Shown here piece by piece: positions 1 through 11,604 of a DNA stretch of 64,000 nucleotides. Under the pieces are notes generated by a model that was not told the DNA's origin, did not search any database, and was given only the letters and a program-made list of their open reading frames with translations. A program made the position numbers and the translations under genes. Positions within the stretch are counted from its first letter, which is position 1. Every line of letters starts with the position of its first letter. Origin of the DNA: Chaunax sp. Z400 (taxonomy: Eukaryota > Chordata > Actinopteri > Lophiiformes > Chaunacidae); contig CM075184.1 in the NCBI GenBank assembly GCA_037577475.1, positions 13,960,094 to 14,024,093 of the forward strand. Reading direction: 5' to 3'.

Positions 1-1444
1 ACATAAATAGCTCATTTTACATTGTAATTTGTGTGCGACCCTCACACATACTGTAGTACACAGCTTAGCAAATGTTTTACTATATCACAAAACTTAAAAA
101 ATACAAGTTACTTTACCAGAAACCAGTTTGTGTTGCTTTTATTATTAATTTTACAAACAGTGGCGTTTCAGGCATAAGTAGTGCATAGAGGCCTCTGTGA
201 AGGTTGAAAAAAAGTTACAGATTCTGTGTCTGTTTGGTACATATTGTTAACAACTGTCATATTATCCAGATCCCATAAAGTTAGTTAAGTTAGTTAAGTG
301 CAGACCTATTTGATTTTAAACATAGCTCCTTCAATAATACATTCATGGCATGGAGCTCCAGTGACAACATATATTGACACATCATCTTTAACTAAGACAG
401 CAAATGCATTGATTCTCCTCAGAGCAGAAAAAGTATCTTGAGTGATTGGTTCCTTTATAAAGGAGGTGCTTGATTTTATGTGCATTGTCAGAGGTTGATA
501 ATCTTAACTACCAGCATGTCATGATTTACTGTGGTCCATGTCTTTGGTTAGTGGTCATACTGGTGAAGTTGGACATAACAGATCAAAGCATAGTTTTTGC
601 AAGTTTTAGCCCATGGATGATAATAACTATCTATGTGAACCATTTTCCAAAGCATTTTTCTTAAAATGTCAACACGCTTTGTGAAATTTCTTCTAATAAA
701 GGCTGTTTCACACTTTCAAACTTTAGCTTTGTTCATGCTTGTTTCCTATTGTAGCATAGGTTTAGAGCTTAAGTTAAGAAAAAAGCTGCCAACACAAAGT
801 CAAGCATGCTCTGCAGAAAAAGAAATAATGACATACCAAACGTGATGTGACATTTACAGTGTTTTCTATAATACTGTTGGAAACAAAGACGTGCAAAACA
901 TATGTTTAAAGCCAATCTCTGTCCTATTTGAACAACTTCCCACGATTTCTTACAAAACAATTGATTGTAGAAGCTGTCCTCCAAAACTGGTTTTAAGAGC
1001 TAACAGGTGGTAAACCTGGATTCAAGTTTAAATTAAAGTGTCTGTACCATAAAGACCTGCTGACACATGATGAACCTGCTTGAGACAGGACAATAAGGCA
1101 TTGTTAAAAAAAAATACATCTACTTTTATTGTCCTAACTGCTGTATTGTGCAATAATTCAGTGCAAAGCTGACACACCCATGAGCACTGACAACTACAAT
1201 ATCATATAACAATAAAATAAGATGGACAAAAATAAAAATGGTTCGATAATAATGTCTGGATGACAGGAAAATGTATTCCAAGACCTAGAAATGGTGGCGC
1301 CACTTTTCCTGTTTGTCAAATAAAGGCAAGAATGACCCAAAAAACTAAAATGCTTAAACTTTGGAAAATGGTCTGTAGTAATTTAATGTATATAAATAGG
1401 CTAAAACATGCAAAATGTATGTTCCAGTAATACAGCAGACATAC
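1..1444. other. Intergenic / 3' flank of bloc1s6
   Basis: No coding region is recognisable here; the open frames are short and resemble no known protein. The right-hand part is the 3' UTR of bloc1s6. A minus-strand AATAAA at 1125-1130 lies about 315 bases after the bloc1s6 stop and is the likely polyadenylation signal. The rest is AT-rich and otherwise featureless to me. Confidence 0.6.
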
Positions 1445-4400
1445 TTAAGGATCCTTTGTTCTTTTAGCAGGTTTAGCAATAAGCTGCCTTTCTCTCTCCA
1501 GCTCCTTCTCCCGTAGCTGCTCCTTCTCCAGGGCCTCCTTCTGCTTCTGTTGCTGCAGCTTCAAAGCTCTTTTCTGAGAGAAAACAGCAGCCGACATTTG
1601 ATCAGTGTACGTATTGTTTCATTTGCCTCCATCCACCAATATTTGCCTCTTATCTTTTAGTATAAATCTGACTGAGATTAGAAATACCTTTAATTTAGTC
1701 GTCTTTTCGTGGATCATAATCATCTCTTTCCTTATGTTGACTAGTTTATTGTGGTAAACCTTTGCCTCTGTAAACTAAAGACAACACACAGGATTAGAAA
1801 TCGTTCCTGCAGGCTGGTGTTGAAAGTGCAAACAAATGTAACATGAATACGATTATCATTCAGTCCAAACATACCAGTGAACTGAGGTCCAGTAAAGTGT
1901 TACATTCTCTGAACTTGGTGACTTCTTGGTCCAGTGTGTCTAACAATACCAGCTGATTTTGTCTGGTTGAGACAGAAATAAAGAGATAGAAAAAAATCAA
2001 ATCAAATGCACTTTGTCACCAAAACATTACTCTGAATACTCGACACCAAGTCAAAAGAAATCAAAAAAAGTGTGTGTGAAAATCATTCTAACATTGACAG
2101 GATGTGCAGACGTGTCCCTCAGAGCTGTACGTGTTTGTGAAAAATTGTTGTTTTACAACTCATCACTAACAGCATTAAGGCAACTGGTCATCCCATCCAT
2201 CCAGTCCGGCTTGACACATGATTACCAGTGCCACCCGTTTGTTTCCAGCATACTGGGCTCTTTGTATGTTGTCATGTTTGTGTGTGAATCACATAAGTGA
2301 CTGCAGAGCAGGCAAAGACAGCTTGTTTTTAAAGTTGCTTGACATAACATTTTATACTCTTGTATTTTTCTTCCTTTCTCTCCTCTTTTTTCTGTATTTA
2401 CAAGACTAATGAAAACATCGTTAACACATGCATACGTTAACACATAACACCCCTTTCGCAGTTTTCCTCGCATGTAAATTGGATGAAACAGCGCTGACTA
2501 AAAATATTGCTGTTCTTATCAGGTGTTAAGTTGCTCCTGGTCATCAGGTGTAATGTTGCGTGTCACGAAACACTAAGCAAACACTCACGTGAGCTCTTGG
2601 AGCACTCGTTTGGAGTTCTGCAGATCTGGTAGGTAGTGAGAGAGCAATCCTTCTGTGAGTTTGTCCACTGCTTTCTTATCCACTAACACATTCTCTACAG
2701 GGACTGAGCTCTCCAGATGCATGGAGTCCTGTTGTGCCAACTGGAGATCTGTAAAATGTTTAAGAGAGATGAAATGTACATAGTAGGGGTGTCACAATAT
2801 ACAAGCATTGTCGAAAAGTACAATATTCAAAAAATGAAATTTTGATTTCTGTTGCTCTTGTTCGTCTGTGAACATTTTTTTTGTGTCTGTCTTGTCTGAC
2901 TCAAAAACTGTTCAATATTTTCCCATGAAACCTGGCTAACACATGAATTATATGCGGGAGTCGTGCCCTTGAATGTTTGAACAATTTTCCTTTTTTTTTA
3001 ACTCTCAATATATCAAGTTATTTTCATTTTCTACAGATATTGCAATCATATCGTCATTTTGAATTCCTTTCGCTACAATAATCGTGCAGTGAAAATCTGA
3101 TATTGTGACAGCCCTAGCAGCAAAAAATGTGCCTTTTTGGGGGGCAAATGTAGCTTCACAAACATATCAGAGACAAGTGATATAGTGTCTGACAGAAAAA
3201 AAGGCTGAACTCTGTGCTGAACATGCTGTGTAGTCCAACCCGTATTCATTTTTCAGCAAAATATTCAATGCCAGTATTATAACCAGGGAGGAGACATTTT
3301 GTCCTGCCTGCATGTAAGTTGTTCATGAACATACTTAAACTAATTTGTTAAATCTTGCACAAAGTTGGATTACCTTTAACAGTGACCTGGAAAATTGCCA
3401 TTTTATATCCCATCGAATTCTGTAACTCTTTTTTTCTGCTCTGGAACTCTGGCCTGGCCTCCTCCAGTCACTGGTTGGTACCAGAAATGAACTAGGAATG
3501 ACTGCTTTTACTGATATTATGCCTCACAATAACTTTGAACTAAAAGCCTGTGTTACAAACATGCGGTGTTAAGTTTAAATATGTGGCCATTTATAAAATA
3601 TACTATTTATCAGCTGTTTGCAATTACCAAATCAACAAGAACAGTTTAAATAGCCCAATGCAAAATATTTATTTCCCACATTCAACACAAAATTCAACTT
3701 TAAATCACAACTGCAGTTTCAAAATCATTCAACCCTCTGTACAGCAACCCTCATAACAGCACACGTTTACAAATCATATGTTGTTAACACACTGTGTCAA
3801 CCTTCACAGACTTACTTTAGCAGTAGAGTCACAAAGTTTTTTTTCTGTTAAGGCCTAAATTTACATAAGGGCTCTATGAGCAAACTCCAAGACGTTCACA
3901 GCTGCTGATCCAAAATACGAGTCGGCACCAAGAGCTCAAAACCATCCAGATGAGACACAGAAGGTCTGAGATGCTGTTGTGTGGAGCCATGAAACAAAAC
4001 TGTTACTTTTCAGGCCTATGGATCAGCAGTATGTCTGGGGGACAAAGAATGAAGCATCGGCTGAAAAGAACACCCTATCCTACGATCAAGCATGGTGGTG
4101 GCTCCGTGATGCTCTGGTGCTGCTTTGCTTCATCAGTCACTGGAAAACCTGGAAACCTGCAGCGTGTCGAGGATAAGATGGATTCATGGATTCAAGTAGT
4201 ATCAGGAAATCTTAGAAGAAAACGTCTCACCATCTGTGAGGAAGCTGAAGCTTGGGCGTCATTGGACATTCCGAGAGGACAATGATCCCAAACACTTAGT
4301 TCTAGAAGAAGTCCTGGAACATTATACTGTCACAGTCGCCAGACTTGAATCCCAAAGAAAATGCCTGATGGGATTTGAAGTGGGTGGTTGCAGCATGTAA

Positions 4401-4878
4401 ACCCATGAATATTACAGAACTGGAGACCTTTGTCCATGATGAAGGGGCTAAGATTCCTCAGGAAGGCTGACAGAAGCTGGTGTCTGATTATACATCACGT
4501 TTACAGCAGATCATAGCAGCTAAAAGCTGCACTACAAAAAATTAGAGACACTTGTCAGTAAGGGGTTGAATAAATTTGAGACTGCAGTAGTCAGTGAAAG
4601 TTGTATTTTTTTGTTATATTTGGAAAAACACTTTAAATATCTGTTGGATTGAGATATTTAGACTGTTCTTGTTTAATTTGGTTATAGCAAACAGATAAAT
4701 GGTGTATTTTGCCAACTGGAGTTGAGGCTGAAATCAACTTGTAGTACAGGCAGCCTGGTCCTAGGCCAGACTGCTGTGGATGGTATTGTGTAGCTGAAGC
4801 ATCAGCACACTTACCTTCGCTGTGTTGAGGTTCATTATGGGGCGAACGTCTTTCTTCTTCCATCCCCTCTCCCTCCAT
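1445..4878 (-). CDS. bloc1s6: BLOC-1 subunit 6 (pallidin)
   Basis: Pallidin is a coiled-coil subunit of cytosolic BLOC-1, which sorts cargo from endosomes to lysosome-related organelles such as melanosomes. Five coding exons join in phase: 4815-4878, 2589-2748, 1875-1962, 1688-1774 and 1445-1573. They give 175 residues; human pallidin has 172. Diagnostic blocks are EGLLSHYLPDLQ in exon 2, NQLVLLDTLDQEVTKFREC in exon 3, YHNKLVNIRKEM in exon 4 and a charged coiled-coil tail ending AKPAKRTKDP. The ATG at 4878 is the first in the exon (TTG lies two codons upstream). A non-coding 5' exon ending at a GTAAAC donor (exon edge about 5135) is likely. Exon 4 uses the acceptor before TTTACAG, which restores the conserved Phe-x-Glu; a nearby CAG would break the frame. 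Intron 1 holds a dead Tc1-like element. The gene diverges from slc30a4. Confidence 0.95.
3688..4612 (+). mobile_element. Degenerate Tc1/mariner-like DNA transposon
   Basis: Terminal inverted repeats are visible at about 3688-3735 and 4562-4612. Both carry CAACTTT, CTGCAGT and CAAA..ATTCAACCC in matching order when one arm is reversed. Between them, plus-strand frames give broken Tc1 transposase: KHGGGSVMLWCCF (about 4090-4130), then DNDPKH, and further on SPDLNP in another frame (about 4335-4355). Stops and frameshifts show that no active transposase remains, and the element is shorter than a full Tc1. It sits in bloc1s6 intron 1. Confidence 0.85.
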
Positions 4879-5134
4879 ATGCAACGTCTTAGTTAGCCCA
4901 GACTTCTTTTACAATCTATAAAGCAATCAGACAGCTGGATCTAAAAGTTGTATCTGATAGAAACGACCAGTTTTACCTCTGTGTCATTATGTTAGCTTAT
5001 CACAGCATCGCTCAGATACGATGGCTGCTAATGCTTAATAAACACTAGCAGCCAGCTCCGCAGTCTGTGAACATTTCAGTCGACACTATTTTACCTGTTT
5101 TACAATGACTGTATGTGTGAGGAGGTATGTTTAC

Positions 5135-5360
5135 CTAAGGCCGAAGAGACAACGAGAAGATTTTTGGATTTGTTGCGGTGTCGAAAAAAACGTCATGTGA
5201 CTACTGCGTCATCACGTGACTGCGAACGAAACCAAACTTGCTAGTGTCACTTCCGAGTGAGGAAGCGGCGACGACTCTGCTGCTTACACCAGCATTACTA
5301 TGCCAGTTTGTAATAAAAAAAAACGACTGCTTTAGTGAAACTGATAATGACATCTTCCGG
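5135..5360. promoter_or_regulatory. Bidirectional promoter of bloc1s6 and slc30a4
   Basis: Putative non-coding first exons point outward: bloc1s6 with a donor just below 5135 on minus, slc30a4 with a GTAAGT donor at 5361 on plus. The short space between must hold both promoters. It contains GTCATGTGAC (5192-5201) and TCACGTGAC (5212-5220), two E-boxes with cores 19 bases apart. The first matches the M-box type bound by MITF/TFE factors and the second resembles the CLEAR element bound by TFEB. ETS-like CTTCCG sites occur near 5250 and 5354. No TATA box is evident. Transcription starts are inferred, not seen. Confidence 0.6.
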
Positions 5361-5676
5361 GTAAGTTTTCCTCATTTTTTAAAGAAGCTGCCACACTAAA
5401 AGTGATGTCTTATTGTCCCAAGCTGACATGACAAGATAGCTAACCTTTACTCAAGCTAGCTCGAGGGAGAATGTGAGCGACTCCAGGACATGTACTTAAA
5501 AGCAAGTCACCGACTTGACAGAGGACTGTTGACGTGTTGTTGAAAGAGGGGAGTTGTGTTTTAATGAGGTGAAACGATGCTCTATGTAGTGTGTGACTTT
5601 CCTTGTTGCTCTCGTCCAGGTGCTACAATGGAGTGAAAATACAAGTTTTCAACGCCACCCCACTACCAAAATGTGA
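5347..5676 (+). promoter_or_regulatory. Upstream open reading frames in slc30a4 5' UTR
   Basis: If the non-coding exon ending at 5360 is joined to the exon starting at 5620 (acceptor CCAG), an ATG at 5347 with A at -3 opens a 24-codon frame across the junction. It begins MTSSG, ends LPKCE and stops at 5676. A second ATG at 5628 is followed after one codon by a stop. A third ATG at 5671 is followed at once by TGA, a start-stop element. All precede the main ATG at 5745. Such frames usually lower or condition main-frame translation, but that role is inferred here. Confidence 0.45.
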
Positions 5677-5744
5677 GTGATTACCAGAAAGGACAACAGC
5701 TTAAGCAAGTATCTGGAAATACCTTGCTTTTGTAATTATTAAAG

Positions 5745-8242
5745 ATGTCAGGTAGGAACTTCTTGAGCAAGGTGCGGTCCGCCTTCCGGAGGGAGCGCAT
5801 CGACTGGGACCTGAGCGACACGGCGCCCTTTGACATGTCCGACGAGCTGGTGGATGATGAGACCCCCAAATTTAACAAGCTGAAGGTCGTTGTCTCCGGA
5901 GAGATGTCAGACTACTCTGCCGGGGTTCCCTCCAACGGAGTGAACACGCTGGTGGCAGCGGATGATGACTCTCTGCTCGAATCCTCCTCCAGCCTGGGCA
6001 GCCCGGGGTTGAACATGGACCCTTGTGAAAACTGCACCAAGAAGAGGGAGAAGATTAAACACAGGAGGGTGATGAAGAGGCTTGTCATCGCAGCTTTGCT
6101 GTATTTTCTTTTCATGACGGGTGAAATAATAGGTAAACATGTGCTGAATGAGCCCCTTACTACATATTGTTATTTAATGTATTATTGTATGGCTGCTCAG
6201 TCAGTGACTTGTCATCAGAGGAACATTTATGGCCAAAGTGGAAGATGAAGGCTTGTAACGTGTTTGTCTGAACAAGACTGTTAGATAAACACAACTGAGT
6301 AATGTCAATCCCTCACAATGATCAAACAGGGAGAGACATGGTTTATGTCTCTTATCAACAGTCAAAGTTAGAAAAGTGACTGTAATTCTGCCTGTAGCTG
6401 CCTGATGAACCCAAATTATGATTTAACATTTTCCTCATTTTCCTCATATACCCACAGTGATATGCCAGAATGGATGCAGATCAGGGTTTCCAGTAATGTT
6501 TTATCCATAGTATATCAAAAGAAAATCATGGCCAAAGCCCATTTTGAAAACCACAATCTTTTTACCACCTTGTGCTTGACATTTTGTGTTTTTTATTTGT
6601 TCACGTGAGATAAACTGCTTTTGTTTTCTTTGAGTCTTTCTTTTTTAATGAAAAAAATGGTGATCAGAATGTAGCTTTCATTGAATTTTTACTGTTAGTA
6701 TGTGACATTTAAAAAAGTACATTTAATTCTTCTTCTTATTGTATGTCACGGTTTTAAAAAGTTGATTATTATTTGCTATATGAATTGCTTTAAAAAACCT
6801 TTCCATGTACCTTGGCCTCCAAAGAGCATCTGTCAGTTCGACATTATACCCAGATATTTAACCACGTACTTTGCTGTCAATGTATATCTATAAACCCGTC
6901 CAAACCGGTATTTTGAATCTCCAAATCTGTGCATGCACAAATAGCTCCAATAGCGCTGGGCAAATGTAGATTTGATTGTTCACATTGTCTTCTACTTTCA
7001 GGTGGCTATGTGTCAAACAGCTTAGCCATTATGACTGATGCTGTGCACATGCTAGCAGACGTGGTGGGTATTTTGTTTTCTCTGCTGGCCCTGTGGCTCT
7101 CCACCAAGCCACCCACCAAGAGATTCACCTTTGGACTACATCGCCTCGGTAAGTCTCTGATTTCAGAGGCCTTCACGCTTCTTCTTGTGTTTTTGTCTCC
7201 ACTTCCTGTGTCTTGTGTGAGGCAAACAGATACAGTACATATGAATTAGGTGAATTGTTTTCTAAAAAGAAAGTGTATACACAGCAATGTTTAAGCCACA
7301 TCATATTCCAGGTAGGACTCAGTTGTTATCAGGTTATTAAAATCTTTTGCCAGAAGATTTTAATTTATACCCATGATGTCTCTTTGGCTGTTACCAATTC
7401 AGATATTTATCATTTGACTGTAACAACATTATGTGTCTAGTGGCATCTTCCTACTACACTTTAATTTTGGTGTCTAAAAAATACTGTCCTGATTTATTAT
7501 TGAACACGCAGTGTATTATTTCCCCTCCTCCTGCTGTGTTTTTTGTACACTGTGCTGCTGCAATACTGTAAATTTCCCCACTGTGGGACTAATAAAGGGA
7601 TATCTTATCTTATCTTATCTTATCTTATCTTGTCTGCAATGTCACCAATAACTCACGAGGACAAGCACCAACTACTTTAACTCAAAAAGACTTTAGCATA
7701 ACATTTCTAAACATCTTTTTTTTTAACTCAAAAAACAAGAGGGCAATTCAGGCCGTGTTTTTTCAGACGTGTTCAATGAAAACCATTCAAATCAAATCAT
7801 TAAAAAGCCAAACATTAGGTCTTCATCTTCTTCAGCATTTTTCGACAGCGGTTGGATTCTTCAGTGCTTCCCTGTAAGAAGCTGACGAACAACTTTAACC
7901 CAATCAACCCTTATTTACCCCAAAAAAATGACTGCAGCAGAGAGTCAACAATAGAACAGAATCATAGACAAACTTTTGGCTCGGTTAAGGCAGTCACAGC
8001 CAGGTACTGTAGAGGACAGGCAACAGCAGTCTTGCTAGAATTGGCACGTGAAAGAAGAAAGAAAAGGTATAAGATGGCACCTGTTCAACAAATACCATGA
8101 TGGTGAGGAGAAAACAGTGAATGAAATCAGGGGGCCTAGGAGTCTATATACGACAGGAAAACTGTCTATGTACAAAAAGCACAGCTTCTATTGCAATTAT
8201 ATAATAACATGAATTTTCTTTTATATTCATTAAGGATGAACT

Positions 8243-8295
<53 letters not shown>

Positions 8296-11200
8296 TATAC
8301 ACAGTATCTATGGTTCGGTTTTCAAGCAGGATCCCTGCAGCAGCCATAAATACAAAATATATTTCATTACAAATAGCAATGAGCAAAGAGACCATAGAGA
8401 TCATCTCCATATTGCAGGAGGCGAAATAAGTTACTGATCTAGTTTTAGTCAATATCAAAAATGAGAAATGTGATCTCTTGGATGGTTATTAAATATCAGG
8501 CTGCATAATGTTTGTATTAAATTCTTAATGATAATATATTGAGTGTGATACCCGTCGATATCAGGTTTTTGTCAAAGCTTCTGTTTTTATGCTCATTAAT
8601 ATGGTTTATATACACAACTGATTGATGATTTCCTGGCCTAGAGGTGGTATCAGCAGTCCTAAGTGTGGTGCTCATCTACATTCTTACGGCCATACTGCTC
8701 TATGAGGCGGTGCAGAGGACGGTGCACCAAGACTTCGACATAGATGGAGATGTCATGCTCATCACTGCAGCCGTGGGAGTGGCTGTCAATCTCGTGTAAG
8801 TGAAACGCTCACATGTAAATGTCTGTTTAGAGAAAAGTGTGAGGCTTTTACAGCACACATACATGATAATAGTCAGTTTATGCCTGTGATTGTAGAGTGT
8901 CGGAAAAAAACAGTCCAAAGTACTTTCTGGAACATGTAATGTTTGACCACAGCTGGTTTAGGTGAACAAATGAAGACTTCACTGATCCCTGTTCCTAAGT
9001 TGGCTAAACTTAACGTGAATCAGACAAAATAAATCTGTCAAAGTAAACCCCTCTTTCTTTGTTTTCTCATGTCTTTAGAATGGGTTTCTTGTTAAACCAA
9101 GGTGGGCACCTTCACTCTCATGGTCATGGTCATGGTCATGGTCACTCTCACTCTCACGGTGTTGCAGCTGCCTCAAGTTCACCGTCAGCTGGGTCCAATC
9201 AGCGGCAGAGGCAGCACGGGAGCCTGGCTGTAAGAGCTGCCTTCATCCACGCTTTGGGAGACCTCCTCCAGAGTGTCGGGGTTCTCATAGCAGCCTATGT
9301 TGTTCGCTTCAAGGTATCCCACCTTTTTAAAGAGCTGTTTGCCCTGATTGTTAACATTAACCACAGTTACTTTTATAGAGTTGCTTACTGAAACCATTGT
9401 TTAGGAAATGCAAATATTTTTTGGCTGATTTAGTTTGACAGTTCTTTCAGCATGCCAAATAATTTGAGCATGCAATAGGTGCTCAGCAAATACCTGCTTT
9501 AATGATAGTATCTAATTATGAGTCAGGAAATCTCAAACTCTTTGATTTTAGTTGATCTGATGTAACCCTCTGACTTCACAGCCCGAGTTTAAGTTGGCAG
9601 ATCCAATCTGTACCTACATCTTCTCTGTTCTGGTTGTCTTCACCACATTCCACATTATACGAGACACAATAGTTATTGTGCTGGAGGGTAAGTCTTTGGT
9701 CCCGAAGTCCTTTCAGATGATGTTGTTGCGTGTCTAGAGGGGTTAAGTTGCATTTTGGTAATGTTTTCGTTTTCATTCTGCTGTGTCAGGTGCTCCCAGA
9801 CATCTGGACATTCAGCAAATCAAAGAGGACCTTTTGAACCTGGAGGATGTCCAGTCAGTCGACGAGCTCAATGTCTGGGCACTGACAGCTGACAAGACTG
9901 CAGCATTAGTACATCTCCAGCTCAGTAAGTAGCTACATGACATCATCATCCATCATCAGTAAACCCAATAAGGGAGAGGGATTTGAACAAATTAAGAAAT
10001 ATATTTCTGAATTTAGAAGTATTGTTTAAATTACAGTCAACAATGGAATTTAAGGTGATTGTCGTCAGAATGTTTTTTTCCCATCAGAACAACAATCAAA
10101 TACACAAAGATATTCAGTTTGCTATCAGAGAAGCTGCATATTATCAGAATTTACTATACTTGACTGAAAAATGACTTAAATGATTCATCAGTCATACAGA
10201 TCAATGAACTGATCTTCTTTCATCTCAAATAAAGTGAATTACATGATTGCCAAATTAATGCAGAAATGTTGTGTTAATAATTTTCAAATGGCCAAGTCAA
10301 CTCTTAGAAGTGCCATCAGTGTTGATCACAGGTGGAAGTCTTGGATATGTTTTATAGGAATACGTGTCAGTTTCAGTCTTAATTGCTTTTGGCTTGACTG
10401 GAAACCTTTTCCAATGTTGGTTTGGCAGTGTGTTAATTATAAGTGACTTGTCAGGGCAGAAATGTTTGTCTCAGGTTCCTGTTTCCCTTAATGCTGGCTC
10501 AGTTAATTTACTACTGGAAAGATGGTCTTGTCGTAAACTGGGATGTCTATACTGTAGAAAGATAGAAAGATTTCTGAAATTTGTGCTACATGACCAGAGA
10601 AAAGTGGTTGTAGTATTATCTTTTACTAAAAAGATTTTTTTTCAAAAACCCTACAAGAACCAGAATGCACTGCTGCGAACCAGATCAATAAACACTCCAA
10701 CTTGTGAGTGATGTACTGCGTTTTGAAACAGGAAACAGTTTGGTGATTTGCCATTAACGAACAATCTTGCATTGCAGCTTAACAGTGCACTAAATATGTT
10801 TGTGAAAACATTTTGCACAGGAAATGGACAACAGCAGGGTAACAGAAACTTTTGAGGACTTTGATGATATTTTTTGGAGAGGTACTGAATGGCCGAAGGA
10901 ACAATCCATTAGATCTTAATGATCGGTGTTATTATCTTTCTGGGAGAGGGGCAGTTACAAGATGTTGGCTTCTGCCTGCATGAATAATGTCTACAATGCT
11001 TGGACAAAAATTTCACAATGAAATCCACTTAAGATCTATCACACATCAAAGATGATCTGGATCTAAGTCGTATTCCAGCTCTAATGATCCAAAATGTTTA
11101 AATTTAAAAGACACATGGAAAATTCACTACTATGAGATAACAAATAATAAGACAGACATGAACTGAGATCTAAATTGTAGCTGAAACTGTGCTGATTTAG

Positions 11201-11604
11201 TTTGGTGTCAAATTTGACATTTTCAAGTCACTGAGCTTATAATTATACATCATTTTTCTTGAATACATGTATATAATAATAATGATACCAATGTGATTCC
11301 AAATTCTAGGGGAAGGTTTTCATCGTCAAGGAGTCATATTATGAGGGTCAAACTATCATAGGACTGTTGCTTTTAGGTGCAGTGACATGATGGGGCAACC
11401 GAGCTTAGTGACATCTACTTTCATTTATTTTATGTTTGTGTGTTCACAGCGCCCTCTAGTGCTAACAACTGGGAGGATGTCCAGGCGAAGGCCCGTCACC
11501 TGCTGCTTCACACCTACGGTCTCACCAGGTGTACAGTACAGGTCCAGACACACAGGCAGAGGCTAGTGCACAGTTGTGAACACTGCCATCAGTCCACCGC
11601 CTAA
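5745..11604 (+). CDS. slc30a4: Zinc transporter ZnT4 (SLC30 family)
   Basis: A cation diffusion facilitator that moves Zn2+ from cytosol into endosomal, lysosomal and secretory vesicles in exchange for protons. Seven coding exons join in phase: 5745-6132, 7002-7148, 8642-8795, 9079-9313, 9582-9687, 9790-9924 and 11450-11604. They give 439 residues; human ZnT4 has 429. Transport-site motifs are D142-x-x-H145 with D149 in TM2 and H287-x-x-x-D291 in TM5. The cytosolic TM4-TM5 loop holds a His-rich tract at about 240-256 (HLHSHGHGHGHGHSHSH). The C-terminal cytosolic domain ends in a Cys-rich tail (HSCEHCHQSTA). FTFGLHRL, AVQRTVHQDF and GDVMLITAAVGVAVN favour ZnT4 over ZnT2/3/8. Intron 1 (6133-7001) and the other introns contain no coding sequence I recognise; introns 2 and 6 hold the repeats listed separately. 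Confidence 0.96.
7501..7632 (+). repeat. LINE-type 3' tail with (TTATC)n
   Basis: A short hairpin (CCCCACTGTGGG), then ACTAATAAAGG and a pure TATCT repeat at about 7601-7631. A hairpin, an AATAAA-like box and a short tandem tail is the usual 3' end of L2-like fish non-LTR elements. It lies in slc30a4 intron 2. No coding part is visible upstream, so it is a 5'-truncated copy. Confidence 0.6.
8245..8302. repeat. (TA)n(CA)n compound microsatellite
   Basis: About 34 bases of alternating TA run straight into alternating AC in slc30a4 intron 2. The tract is likely length-polymorphic. Confidence 0.95.
10340..10380 (+). repeat. Left arm of perfect 41-bp inverted repeat
   Basis: This segment in slc30a4 intron 6 starts CTTGGATATG and ends TTTCAGTCTT. 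It is the exact reverse complement of 13603-13643. Identity stops sharply on both sides, although weak similarity may continue (GTGACTTGT...CAGAAATG occurs on the corresponding side of both). Confidence 0.9.

Noticed and set aside
1761..1767. Acceptor CAG at 1768 for bloc1s6 exon 4
   Set aside because: It breaks the frame from exon 3 and drops the conserved Phe-x-Glu; the upstream acceptor before TTTACAG keeps phase and matches pallidin.
3950..4285. 111-codon frame that looks like a protein gene
   Set aside because: It is a fragment of Tc1 transposase inside a decayed element with inverted repeats, not a host gene.
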